This document shows positions 7,570-13,409 of a DNA stretch of 16,416 nucleotides, piece by piece. Made by a program: the position numbers and the translations under genes. The stretch covers positions 1 to 16,416 of the forward strand of contig UQWT01000051.1 in assembly GCA_900544815.1 (NCBI GenBank), read 5' to 3'. Each line of letters starts with the position of its first letter. Positions within the stretch are counted from its first letter, which is position 1. The notes under the pieces are model-generated. The model did no database searches. It was not told the origin of the DNA and saw nothing but the letters and a program-made list of their open reading frames with translations. Origin of the DNA: an uncultured Bacteroidales bacterium (GTDB lineage: Bacteria; Bacteroidota; Bacteroidia; Bacteroidales; UBA932).

Positions 7570-7638
7570 AGTTAATTAGTTGATAGCCTTAAAAAAGTTA
7601 GTTCTTCATATTTACTCTATAAACTATACACTCTCAAC

Positions 7639-7669
7639 TAAATTAAGGCCAAAGCCAACGCTTAATTTA
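7639..7669. repeat. Third hexamer element, overlapping the aroB stop codon
   Basis: TAAATTAAG (7639-7647) and CTTAATTTA (7661-7669) are exact reverse complements enclosing GCCAAAGCCAACG (7648-7660). The right arm contains the aroB stop codon (7662-7664), so the last aroB codons are part of the stem. Confidence 0.6.
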
Positions 7670-8798
7670 AGGATGTGACAATGTTGTCCAAATCCACTAT
7701 GGGGACCATTATATCTCTCACATCATTAAATCCATAAGGCAGGATAAGGTGGAGCTTTCCACCTTCTATCTTTTTGTCGTTCTTTATGTGAGAAATTATC
7801 CTTTTGCTGTTTACAGTGGTTGCCTTTTCCGCTCGGCCTCTCTTTACAGCCTCGTTTACAAACTCCTCCATTGTTGTAGGGAATCCGCAGTTGCGGTAGT
7901 CTTCTGTTATCTTCTCTGTAAAACTGCTGTTGCCTGCAAGTTTAGATGCCATTATTACCCCTAATGCCACAGCCTCGCCGTGCATGATCTCCGGAAATCC
8001 GTTGTCGGGATAATTAAACTCCTTCTCTATGGCATGGGCAAAGGTATGGCCAAGGTTAAGCACCCTCCTTTCGCCCGTCTCAAACTCATCCTTCTCTACA
8101 ACGGCAAGTTTGTGTCCGGCGCAAATCTTTATCAGTGCTGTAAGCTCCTCTTCGTTGAATATTTTACCGGTAGACGGATCAATGATGCTTCCGCTCTCTT
8201 TGACTATATTGTTTATTGTTGAAAAGTATGAGACAGCCCTGTTGTATGATTCCCTGTCATATATGATGAATGTCTTAAGCATCTCTGCAATGCCGGCCCT
8301 AAACTCCCTTGGGTGAAGAGATCTTAAAACTTCCGGAGTTATGCCAATCCATTTTGGTTGGTTGATTACTCCAAGTATGTTTTTGTAGCCGTTGAAATTA
8401 ACACCGTTTTTGCCTCCTATCGAGGCATCTGTCTGTGCAAGCAGAGTGGTTGGAATAAACCCAAAATCCACACCTCTTTTGTATATGCTGGCTGTAAATC
8501 CAACTATGTCTGTGGTAATTCCGCCGCCGACTCCTACAATGAAGCAGTTTCTGTCTGCACCTCTCTCCATAAGTCTTCCAACGAGCTTCTCTATGGTGAA
8601 CATTGTCTTGTTGTTCTCTCCTGTAAAGATGTCTATTACCTCCGATGTTGGTAATAGATTGTTGATAATGAGAGTTTTTATCTGTTCTATTATATGACTT
8701 ACATTTGAATCTGCTATAATGAAAACAGCCTTGTCTGCCGGAATATTGTTTACCAGCAGTTCTGTAAGTGTGTCGGCGAATTTAAGCATATTTACCAT
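7662..8798 (-). CDS. aroB: 3-Dehydroquinate synthase
   Basis: Converts DAHP to 3-dehydroquinate, step two of the shikimate pathway, with NAD and a divalent metal (usually zinc), in the cytoplasm. The 378-residue protein is somewhat longer than the roughly 350 typical of the family. The NAD-binding and phosphate-binding region is clear: GVGGGITTDIVGF at about 89-101 and PTTLLAQTDASIGGKNGVN at about 116-134. The three metal ligands are visible as E172 (AEMLK), H251 (NLGHTFAHAIE) and H273 (MHGEAVALG). The start is ATG 8796-8798; ATG 8787-8789 (MLKFAD) is equally possible, as neither has a Shine-Dalgarno. It is the first gene of the minus-strand block, with a -7-like element about 30 bases upstream. 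Its stop codon lies in a repeat hairpin. Confidence 0.95.
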   Translation of the reverse strand: MVNMLKFADTLTELLVNNIPADKAVFIIADSNVSHIIEQIKTLIINNLLPTSEVIDIFTGENNKTMFTIEKLVGRLMERGADRNCFIVGVGGGITTDIVGFTASIYKRGVDFGFIPTTLLAQTDASIGGKNGVNFNGYKNILGVINQPKWIGITPEVLRSLHPREFRAGIAEMLKTFIIYDRESYNRAVSYFSTINNIVKESGSIIDPSTGKIFNEEELTALIKICAGHKLAVVEKDEFETGERRVLNLGHTFAHAIEKEFNYPDNGFPEIMHGEAVALGVIMASKLAGNSSFTEKITEDYRNCGFPTTMEEFVNEAVKRGRAEKATTVNSKRIISHIKNDKKIEGGKLHLILPYGFNDVRDIMVPIVDLDNIVTSLN

Positions 8799-8825
8799 TG
8801 GTCATAGCGAGTTTTTGTCAAGTCG

Positions 8826-8833
8826 CAAAGATA
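8826..8833 (-). promoter_or_regulatory. Promoter -7 element for aroB
   Basis: On the minus strand this reads TATCTTTG, a full match to the Bacteroides primary sigma factor -7 consensus TAnnTTTG. It would give a 5' leader of about 20 bases before the aroB ATG. No clear -33 TTTG is present at the standard distance, so the call rests on the -7 element and its position. Confidence 0.5.
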
Positions 8834-8916
8834 CTATAAAGAAACGAAATTGAACGTTTAGGTTAAGTTTATGTTTCAAAGTGCATGAATAATGTAACAT
8901 CAAACATGTAAAGGTC

Positions 8917-8924
8917 TACCTTTG
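8917..8924 (+). promoter_or_regulatory. Promoter -7 element for the Phe/Tyr leader operon
   Basis: TACCTTTG matches the Bacteroides -7 consensus TAnnTTTG, followed by GC as is often seen. Transcription would begin near 8930, about 120 bases before the leader peptide start. The -33 region is not obvious. Confidence 0.5.
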
Positions 8925-9051
8925 CAGCGTTAAGTAAGCGTTAAAAAATAGGTTGGTAAAGGTTTAGCAGTATTTTTGAGAAAAGAAATATAGACCGAAA
9001 AGACAATTAAAGATTACCAAGTTATTTTTTAAGATTACTAAATTGAAAACA

Positions 9052-9123
9052 ATGAACAGAACATTTTCATTTTTCTTCTTTTTTTACTTTTACTTTTATC
9101 ATAAGATAAGAGCAGGAGTTTGA
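9052..9123 (+). CDS. Phe/Tyr-rich attenuator leader peptide, 23 residues
   Basis: ATG 9052 opens a 23-codon frame ending at TGA 9121-9123. After MNRT the codons at 9064-9099 encode FSFFFFFYFYFY, that is 8 Phe and 3 Tyr in 12 residues, followed by HKIRAGV. Such a run cannot plausibly be a structural protein and is the signature of a leader peptide whose translation rate senses charged tRNA-Phe and tRNA-Tyr, like pheL in enteric bacteria. The stop codon directly abuts the first arm of the antiterminator (9111-9120), which is the geometry needed for a terminating ribosome to mask that arm. The genes downstream make Phe/Tyr precursors. There is no Shine-Dalgarno, only an A-rich stretch (GAAAACA), normal for this phylum. 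The frame is too short for routine gene callers. Confidence 0.85.
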   Translation: MNRTFSFFFFFYFYFYHKIRAGV

Positions 9124-9191
9124 TGTAGAAAAATGAACGGTTCGTTTGAAAAGATATTGAAGCTCCTGCTTGTTAAGCGGGGGCTTTTTTT
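9111..9191 (+). promoter_or_regulatory. Transcription attenuator: antiterminator/terminator switch
   Basis: Arm 1 AGCAGGAGTT (9111-9120) pairs with arm 2 AGCTCCTGCT (9161-9170) over ten positions with one G-T wobble. Arm 2 is also the left side of the terminator with arm 3 (9175-9185), so the two structures exclude each other. A ribosome stalled on the Phe/Tyr codons (9064-9099) leaves arm 1 free, arms 1 and 2 pair, and RNA polymerase reads on. A ribosome reaching the stop at 9121 covers arm 1 and lets the terminator form. A small AACG-GTT-CGTT hairpin (9136-9146) lies in the loop of the antiterminator. The layout has three arms rather than the four of enteric attenuators. Pairing is read directly; the switching is inferred. 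Confidence 0.82.
9161..9191 (+). terminator. Intrinsic terminator of the attenuator
   Basis: AGCTCCTGCTT (9161-9171) pairs with AAGCGGGGGCT (9175-9185) in an 11-bp stem with two G-T wobbles and a GTT loop, followed by seven T (9185-9191). This is a strong, typical Rho-independent terminator. It lies 220 bases before the first structural gene and has no gene ending in front of it except the leader peptide. Confidence 0.88.
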
Positions 9192-9238
9192 GTAGTACCA
9201 AATGATGCTTTTGCATTAAATAAATTAGTTTGTGGTTT

Positions 9239-9356
9239 ATAGATCAGCTTTAGCTTTTGCATTTGCTTTAGCTTAAATTAATCTTTAAGGCCAACGCCAA
9301 GGCCAACGCCAACGCTAAGGCCAAAGCCAACGCCAAAGCTAAGGCCATCGCCAATA
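9239..9356. repeat. Largest hexamer-repeat element, in the operon leader
   Basis: Bases 9246-9274 carry AGCTTT/AGCTTT/TGCATT/TGCTTT-type units and bases 9295-9352 about ten units of the complementary type (GGCCAA, CGCCAA, GGCCAA, CGCTAA, AGCCAA and so on). The two halves meet around TTAAATTAATCTTTAA and can fold on each other with wobble pairs. The element lies between the attenuator terminator and the aminotransferase, so it would be part of the read-through mRNA. No coding function is seen. Confidence 0.65.
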
Positions 9357-9413
9357 TACAGTTTATGAATAATGTTGCAATTCAAGGAATTTCTAATCTA
9401 TAATACATTTACA

Positions 9414-9500
9414 ATGAAAAGGTTTGATTTTAAACCTGCAGACAGAATCTCAAAAGTTGCGTAGTATTATTTTTCTGTAAAGCTAAAGGAGATTGCTGCC
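9414..9500 (+). other. Interrupted N-terminus of the aminotransferase (in-frame TAG)
   Basis: ATG 9414 starts a frame that reads MKRFDFKPADRISKVA, then TAG at 9462-9464, then YYFSVKLKEIAA, and joins ATG 9501 in the same frame. The segment after and before the stop matches the N-terminal pattern I know from Bacteroides homologues (ADR...SEYYFSVKLKEIA...LGIGSPD), where the interrupted position is Glu. A single GAG to TAG change explains it. Because the same frame keeps conserved sequence on both sides, the stop is recent or an assembly error, or the codon is read through at some level. Confidence 0.75.
9485..9491 (+). promoter_or_regulatory. Ribosome binding site for internal start at 9501
   Basis: AAAGGAG lies nine bases before ATG 9501. 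It is the best Shine-Dalgarno match in this part of the window and falls inside what would be conserved coding sequence (codons for KLKEI). It could rescue translation after the amber codon. Confidence 0.5.
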
Positions 9501-10613
9501 ATGAGAGCAGAGGAACATGATATTATAAATCTTGGCATAGGAAGCCCCGATCTTCCTCCGCACGATAATGTTGTTGAGTCGCTTTGCAGGGAGTCCCATA
9601 AGAGTAATGCTCATGGTTACCAGCCATATATTGGTATACCTGAATTGAGAGGGGCTTTTGCAGAATGGTATAAAAGATGGTATGGAGTGGAACTCAATCC
9701 AAACAGCGAGGTGCTCCCTTTAATGGGAAGTAAAGAGGGGATAATGCATATCTCAATGGCGTTTTTAAATAAAGGTGATGGAGTGTTGGTGCCAAATCCC
9801 GGTTATCCAACCTATACAGGCGCAAGCAAATTGGTTGGCGCAAATATTATAAACTATTCATTGGTAGAGGATAATGGTTGGTGGCCGGATTTTGATTCTC
9901 TTGAAAAATGCCATAGAATGGGGATAATAAACTTAGATGCCGTAAAGCTAATGTGGTGCAACTATCCGAATATGCCAACAGGGGCACCGGCAAGCCGTGA
10001 ACTGTTTGAGAAGATTGTTGCTTTTGGTAGAAAATGGAACATAATAATCTGCCATGACAACCCGTACAGCTTTATCCTTAATGATAATCCTCTTAGTATA
10101 CTTAGTGTAGATGGTGCAAAAGAGTGCTGTATTGAACTTAATTCGTTGAGCAAGGCATCTAATATGCCTGGGTGGCGAATTGGAATGTTAGCGTCTAATT
10201 CAAAATTTGTAGAGTGGATTCTTAGGGTAAAGAGCAATATGGATTCGGGTATGTTTAGGCCAATACAAATAGCAGCAGAGGCTCTTATGCTTCCTCGCAG
10301 TTGGTATGAACAGATGAATGAGGTCTATGCCGGCAGAAGAGCGGTGGCTCGTGCCATATTGGAGGCTGTGGGATGCAGGGTAGATGACAGGCAGACGGGA
10401 CTGTTCCTTTGGGGAAAGATAGTAGGAGGGAGCAGCGAAAGTAGCTGCGAACCAATCTCCAAACAGTTGTGTGACAAGCTGCTTTATAAGTGTGGTGTAT
10501 TTTTGGCTCCTGGTGCCATTTTTGGCAGCAATGGCAACAACTATATGCGCATATCGCTCTGCTGCGACAATGAGATGCTTTGCAATGCGCTCAGCAGAGT
10601 GGAAAACTGTTAG
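9501..10613 (+). CDS. PLP aminotransferase, aromatic/aspartate type, truncated start
   Basis: A class I/II fold PLP-dependent aminotransferase, likely moving amino groups to phenylpyruvate and hydroxyphenylpyruvate in Phe/Tyr synthesis, in the cytoplasm. From ATG 9501 there are 370 residues: LGIGSPDLPP (11-20), VPNPGYPTY (97-105), NYPNMPTG (154-161) with PLP-contacting N157, HDNPYS with D186, SLSKASNMPGWRIG with PLP lysine K218 and R226, and YMRISLC near the end. Counting from ATG 9414 the protein would be 399 residues but codon 17 is TAG. The 29-residue truncation removes the N-terminal helix that in this fold lines the active site and dimer, so activity may be reduced. The gene itself ends with TAG, so TAG is a working stop. 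In Bacteroides this gene normally follows prephenate dehydratase and precedes DAHP synthase; the dehydratase gene is missing here. Confidence 0.9.
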   Translation: MRAEEHDIINLGIGSPDLPPHDNVVESLCRESHKSNAHGYQPYIGIPELRGAFAEWYKRWYGVELNPNSEVLPLMGSKEGIMHISMAFLNKGDGVLVPNPGYPTYTGASKLVGANIINYSLVEDNGWWPDFDSLEKCHRMGIINLDAVKLMWCNYPNMPTGAPASRELFEKIVAFGRKWNIIICHDNPYSFILNDNPLSILSVDGAKECCIELNSLSKASNMPGWRIGMLASNSKFVEWILRVKSNMDSGMFRPIQIAAEALMLPRSWYEQMNEVYAGRRAVARAILEAVGCRVDDRQTGLFLWGKIVGGSSESSCEPISKQLCDKLLYKCGVFLAPGAIFGSNGNNYMRISLCCDNEMLCNALSRVENC

Positions 10614-10737
10614 AAAATAAATGTTTTCCAAGTAATTGGAATTTGTAACAAATAAAAATATAATTGGTAATTTTGCTTCCCGACATATAACCGGTTGTGT
10701 TACGCGGCGAAGTTTTAATAAGGTAGGGAGATTTAAA

Positions 10738-11793
10738 ATGGATATTCAAAAATTAGATATAAAAGGTATTGACTGCGATAAAAGGCCGCTTGTAATAGCA
10801 GGCCCATGCAGTGCCGAGAGCCGTGAACAGGTTTTGAAGACGGCTTTGGAGCTTGCCGCGCAAGGGGTAAGGATTTTTAGGGCAGGAGTATGGAAACCAC
10901 GCACAAAACCTGGCGGATTTGAAGGAGTTGGAGCTGCTGCAATACCTTGGCTAAAAGAGGTTAAGGAGAAGACAGGTATGCTGTTGGCAACTGAGGTTGC
11001 AACACCGGCACACGTGCTTGAGGTTGTAAAAGGCGGTGTGGATTTGGTCTGGATAGGTGCGAGGACCGTAACGAATCCTTTTGCGATGCAGGAGCTTGCC
11101 GATTCTCTAAAGGGGGCGGATATTCCTGTCCTTGTAAAGAATCCTGTGAACCCAGATATTGAACTTTGGATAGGTGCATTGGAGAGATTGTATAATGCGG
11201 GAATAAAAAACTTGGGCGTCATCCACAGGGGCTTTAGTTCGTACGAGAAAAAACTCTATAGGAATATTCCCCTTTGGTCTATTCCCATTGAGCTCAGAAG
11301 AAGATTTCCCAATCTTACAATTTTTTGTGACCCAAGCCACATGGGGGGATGCAGGGAGCTTATTGCCCCTTTGTCTCAGCAGTCAATGGATCTTAGTTTT
11401 GATGGCCTTATAATAGAATCGCACTGCTCTCCGGATTTGGCACTGAGCGATGCTGCGCAGCAGGTAACCCCTGATGCCTTGGGCTTTATACTAAAACATT
11501 TGGTAATTAGGGAGAATGCGGCGGTTACAGAGGATTTGGAATCGTGGAGAGCAAATATAGATGAGCTTGATGAGGAGCTACTTACACTGTTGGCAAAGCG
11601 CATGGCCGTTTCACGCAAGATTGGAAATTACAAGAAGGAGCACGGTATGCCTGTGCTGCAGAGCGGAAGGTATAACCAACTGCTCTCCAACCGTTCAAAG
11701 GTGGGGAATAAATTAGAGTTGAGCGAAGAATTTGTAAATCATATAATGAAGACCATACATGAGGAGTCTGTAAAGATTCAGTTGGAGCTATAA
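10738..11793 (+). CDS. DAHP synthase fused to chorismate mutase
   Basis: A 351-residue bifunctional cytoplasmic enzyme. Residues 1 to about 260 are a class I beta (KDO8P-synthase-like) DAHP synthase joining phosphoenolpyruvate and erythrose 4-phosphate: GPCSAES with metal ligand C24, RAGVWKPRTKPGGFEG (48-63), IGARTVTNPFAMQ, KNPVNPD, IHRGF, DPSHMGG with H201, and IIESHCSPD with E227 and D233. Residues about 265-351 are an AroQ-type chorismate mutase converting chorismate to prephenate, with R271, R288, K294 and R311 in the substrate-binding helices. The same domain order is known from Prevotella nigrescens and Bacteroides, where prephenate feedback acts through the mutase domain. Start chosen at ATG 10738, preceded by GGGAG; the frame is open further upstream but the extension is not family-like. 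The 124-base gap after the aminotransferase holds no gene. Confidence 0.95.
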   Translation: MDIQKLDIKGIDCDKRPLVIAGPCSAESREQVLKTALELAAQGVRIFRAGVWKPRTKPGGFEGVGAAAIPWLKEVKEKTGMLLATEVATPAHVLEVVKGGVDLVWIGARTVTNPFAMQELADSLKGADIPVLVKNPVNPDIELWIGALERLYNAGIKNLGVIHRGFSSYEKKLYRNIPLWSIPIELRRRFPNLTIFCDPSHMGGCRELIAPLSQQSMDLSFDGLIIESHCSPDLALSDAAQQVTPDALGFILKHLVIRENAAVTEDLESWRANIDELDEELLTLLAKRMAVSRKIGNYKKEHGMPVLQSGRYNQLLSNRSKVGNKLELSEEFVNHIMKTIHEESVKIQLEL

Positions 11794-11804
11794 GGGTGAT
11801 ATAT

Positions 11805-12626
11805 ATGAGAATACTTGTGTTAGGAGCCGGCAAGATGGGCTCATTCTTTACAGACCTTTTGAGTTTTAAGCATGAGGTGGCTGTAATGGAATCCAATCCG
11901 TTGAAGATGCGTTTCATATACAACTGTTATAGATTTACCTCGTTAGAAGAGATTGCAGGTTTCAAGCCGCAATTGCTTATAAATTGCGTTACACTATCGG
12001 AGACTATTAGTGCGTTTAACGAACTTTTACCGTACCTCCCGCAAGATTGCATTATTTCAGATATAGCTTCTGTAAAGACAGGACTACAAGAGTTTTATGA
12101 AAACAGCGGCTTTAGATACGCATCTGTACACCCTATGTTCGGCCCCACCTTTGCTAACTTGGGCAATTTACAAAGCGAAAATGCCATAATAATAAGACAG
12201 CCTGCAAATGAGGCAGTACCAACTGCTAACCAAACAGGTTGCAGTATTGCCGGTAGAGGAACAGACCCACAAGGTGTGGCCTTCTTTAAAGAGCTGTTTG
12301 GAACACTAAAACTTAATGTAAGAGAGTATACTTTTAAAGAACATGACGAGGTGGTTGCTTATTCGCTGTCAATACCATTTGCATCCACCCTTGTGTTTGC
12401 CTCAATAATGAAGCATCAGGAGGTGCCTGGAACCACATTTAAAAAGCATCTTGCTATTGCGCGAGGGTTGCTTGGCGAAGATGACTACCTTCTAACAGAG
12501 ATTCTGTTTAACCCCAACACACCTGAACAGTTGGAAAAAATCACAAAAAAACTTAAACAGATGTTAAGTATAGTTGAAGAACGAGATACCGCGCGAATGA
12601 GGGCCTTTTTAGATGAGGTGAGGTGA
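11805..12626 (+). CDS. tyrA: Prephenate dehydrogenase
   Basis: Oxidatively decarboxylates prephenate to 4-hydroxyphenylpyruvate with NAD(P), committing it to tyrosine; cytoplasmic. The 273-residue protein begins at ATG 11805 (MRILVLGAGKMGS), with AAGGG eight bases upstream next to the stop of the DAHP synthase gene; a GTG at 11796 would add only three residues. The Rossmann motif GAGKMGS is at 7-13, DIASVK at 86-91, the catalytic-type His in SVHPMFGP at H109, and FKEHDEVVAYSLSIPF around 178-192 in the helical domain. A Gly/Thr/Asn-rich insert at about 132-156 (from PANEAVP to RGTDPQG) lengthens the protein relative to the roughly 255 residues I expect in Bacteroides. It is the last gene of the attenuated operon and is followed by a terminator. 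Confidence 0.93.
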   Translation: MRILVLGAGKMGSFFTDLLSFKHEVAVMESNPLKMRFIYNCYRFTSLEEIAGFKPQLLINCVTLSETISAFNELLPYLPQDCIISDIASVKTGLQEFYENSGFRYASVHPMFGPTFANLGNLQSENAIIIRQPANEAVPTANQTGCSIAGRGTDPQGVAFFKELFGTLKLNVREYTFKEHDEVVAYSLSIPFASTLVFASIMKHQEVPGTTFKKHLAIARGLLGEDDYLLTEILFNPNTPEQLEKITKKLKQMLSIVEERDTARMRAFLDEVR

Positions 12627-12655
12627 AGTAAGTATCGGTAAACAACGATAAGTAT

Positions 12656-12703
12656 AAATAGGAATATGGGGTGTAACTCAATGAGTTATACCCTATTTCT
12701 TTT
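12656..12703 (+). terminator. Intrinsic terminator of the Phe/Tyr operon
   Basis: GGGTGTAACTC (12669-12679) pairs with GAGTTATACCC (12683-12693), 11 bp with one G-T wobble and an AAT loop. AAATA (12656-12660) and TATTT (12694-12698) can extend the stem across a bulge. A T-rich tract (TATTTCTTTTT) follows. It lies about 40 bases after tyrA and just before the integrated element. Confidence 0.8.
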
Positions 12704-12722
12704 TATGCCGCTTTTCTTTGAC

Positions 12723-12756
12723 TTTGCTTGTTATTCGGATTTTTATTATATATTTG
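12723..12756 (+). promoter_or_regulatory. Promoter for the HTH-integrase genes
   Basis: TTTG (12723-12726) and TATATTTG (12749-12756) match the Bacteroides -33 and -7 elements, TTTG and TAnnTTTG, with a 22-base spacer, one base above the usual range. Transcription would start near 12763, inside the TTGTACC repeats, and give a leader of about 85 bases before the HTH gene. Confidence 0.5.
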
Positions 12757-12801
12757 TACCATAATTGTACCGACACTTAAAAGTAGATAATGTGACACTT
12801 A
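12754..12801 (+). repeat. Helically phased direct repeats upstream of the HTH gene
   Basis: TTGTACC occurs at 12754-12760 and 12765-12771, 11 bases apart, and GACACTTA at 12772-12779 and 12794-12801, 22 bases apart. Spacings of one and two helical turns put each pair on one face of the DNA. A further AAAGTAGATAATG / AAAGTAGATTATG pair (12780-12792 and 12839-12851) runs to the HTH start codon. These look like operator or recombinase arm-type sites. Confidence 0.5.
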
Positions 12802-12848
12802 TAAAAATAGCGGTATTGAGAATGAAGAATATAAGTAAAAAGTAGATT

Positions 12849-13409
12849 ATGCCAGCAGCAAAATTTGAAATAACACGTCAATGCAAGATTTGTGGAGAAA
12901 CCTTTGTTGCTAAAACCATTGAATCGTGGTATTGCTCTCCCAAATGTTCCAAAATTGCATGGAAACGGCGCAAGGAAGAGGAACAGAGATTGCAAAGATT
13001 GGACGAAGTGGTTAAGAAGATACCCAAATCCAAAGAGTACATCACGGTTCCTGAAGCATACGCTTTGTTTGGCATAAGCAAGGAAACTCTTTATCGTTTA
13101 ATTCGTAAGGGTACAATCCCAAGTGTGAATGCCGGAGAAAGGCAGACTTTACTATCAAAAGAAGAATTGATGAAACTCTATCCTCTCCGAAAGAAAGCTC
13201 TCACAAAGCCAAAGCCTATTGCCAGGCTGTATAGTCTGGAGCCAAAAGACTGTTACACCATTGGAGAAATCACAGAGAAGTTTCTTGTAAATGAAAGTAC
13301 AGTTTATCTTCATATACGCAAATACTCTATCCCTACCCGGCAGATAGGTAACTTTGTATATGTACCCAAGAAAGAAATTGATAACTTATATAAAGGTATG
13401 AAGCGATGA
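12849..13409 (+). CDS. Zinc-ribbon, double helix-turn-helix excisionase-like protein
   Basis: A 186-residue DNA-binding protein. Residues 8-36 have a Cys4 zinc ribbon (C12, C15, C29, C33), followed by a basic, coiled helix (about 36-60). Two HTH_17/MerR-type excisionase domains follow: about 64-108 (YITVPEAYALFGISKETLYRLIRKG) and about 135-180 (CYTIGEITEKFLVNESTVYLHIRK), each with the typical recognition helix and wing. Such proteins assist excision by tyrosine recombinases or repress their promoter. The stop overlaps the integrase start as ATGA (13406-13409), so translation is coupled. The phased repeats and promoter just upstream are obvious candidate targets. Confidence 0.82.
   Translation: MPAAKFEITRQCKICGETFVAKTIESWYCSPKCSKIAWKRRKEEEQRLQRLDEVVKKIPKSKEYITVPEAYALFGISKETLYRLIRKGTIPSVNAGERQTLLSKEELMKLYPLRKKALTKPKPIARLYSLEPKDCYTIGEITEKFLVNESTVYLHIRKYSIPTRQIGNFVYVPKKEIDNLYKGMKR

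Larger units (their letters stand above)
7346..7661. other. 316-bp intergenic region rich in repeat elements
   Basis: No coding frame is convincing here. The region lies between aroB and aroD-aroA, both on the minus strand. It holds three short elements in which an inverted repeat encloses GCCAAA-type hexamers (listed separately). The remainder (about 7441-7525 and 7570-7638) is AT-rich; I see no RNA gene, riboswitch or promoter match in it. Whether aroB transcripts cross it into aroD-aroA is unknown. Confidence 0.6.

Noticed and set aside
9240..9356. CRISPR-like array
   Set aside because: Units are six bases, contiguous and degenerate, with no spacers or long conserved repeat, and there are no cas genes.
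9462..9464. TAG reassigned to an amino acid or selenocysteine/pyrrolysine-like recoding
   Set aside because: The same gene and others end at TAG, no recoding hairpin or tRNA is visible, and the expected residue is an ordinary Glu.
10200..10631. 143-codon minus-strand frame opposite the aminotransferase
   Set aside because: Antisense shadow of a gene with intact PLP motifs; no recognisable domain or start context.
10636..10737. 34-residue N-terminal extension of the DAHP synthase
   Set aside because: Sequence is not family-like, while ATG 10738 has a GGGAG ribosome site and gives the normal N-terminus.
12627..12848. tRNA gene as integration target
   Set aside because: No cloverleaf or T-arm GGTTCRA-like sequence found; the palindrome fits a terminator.
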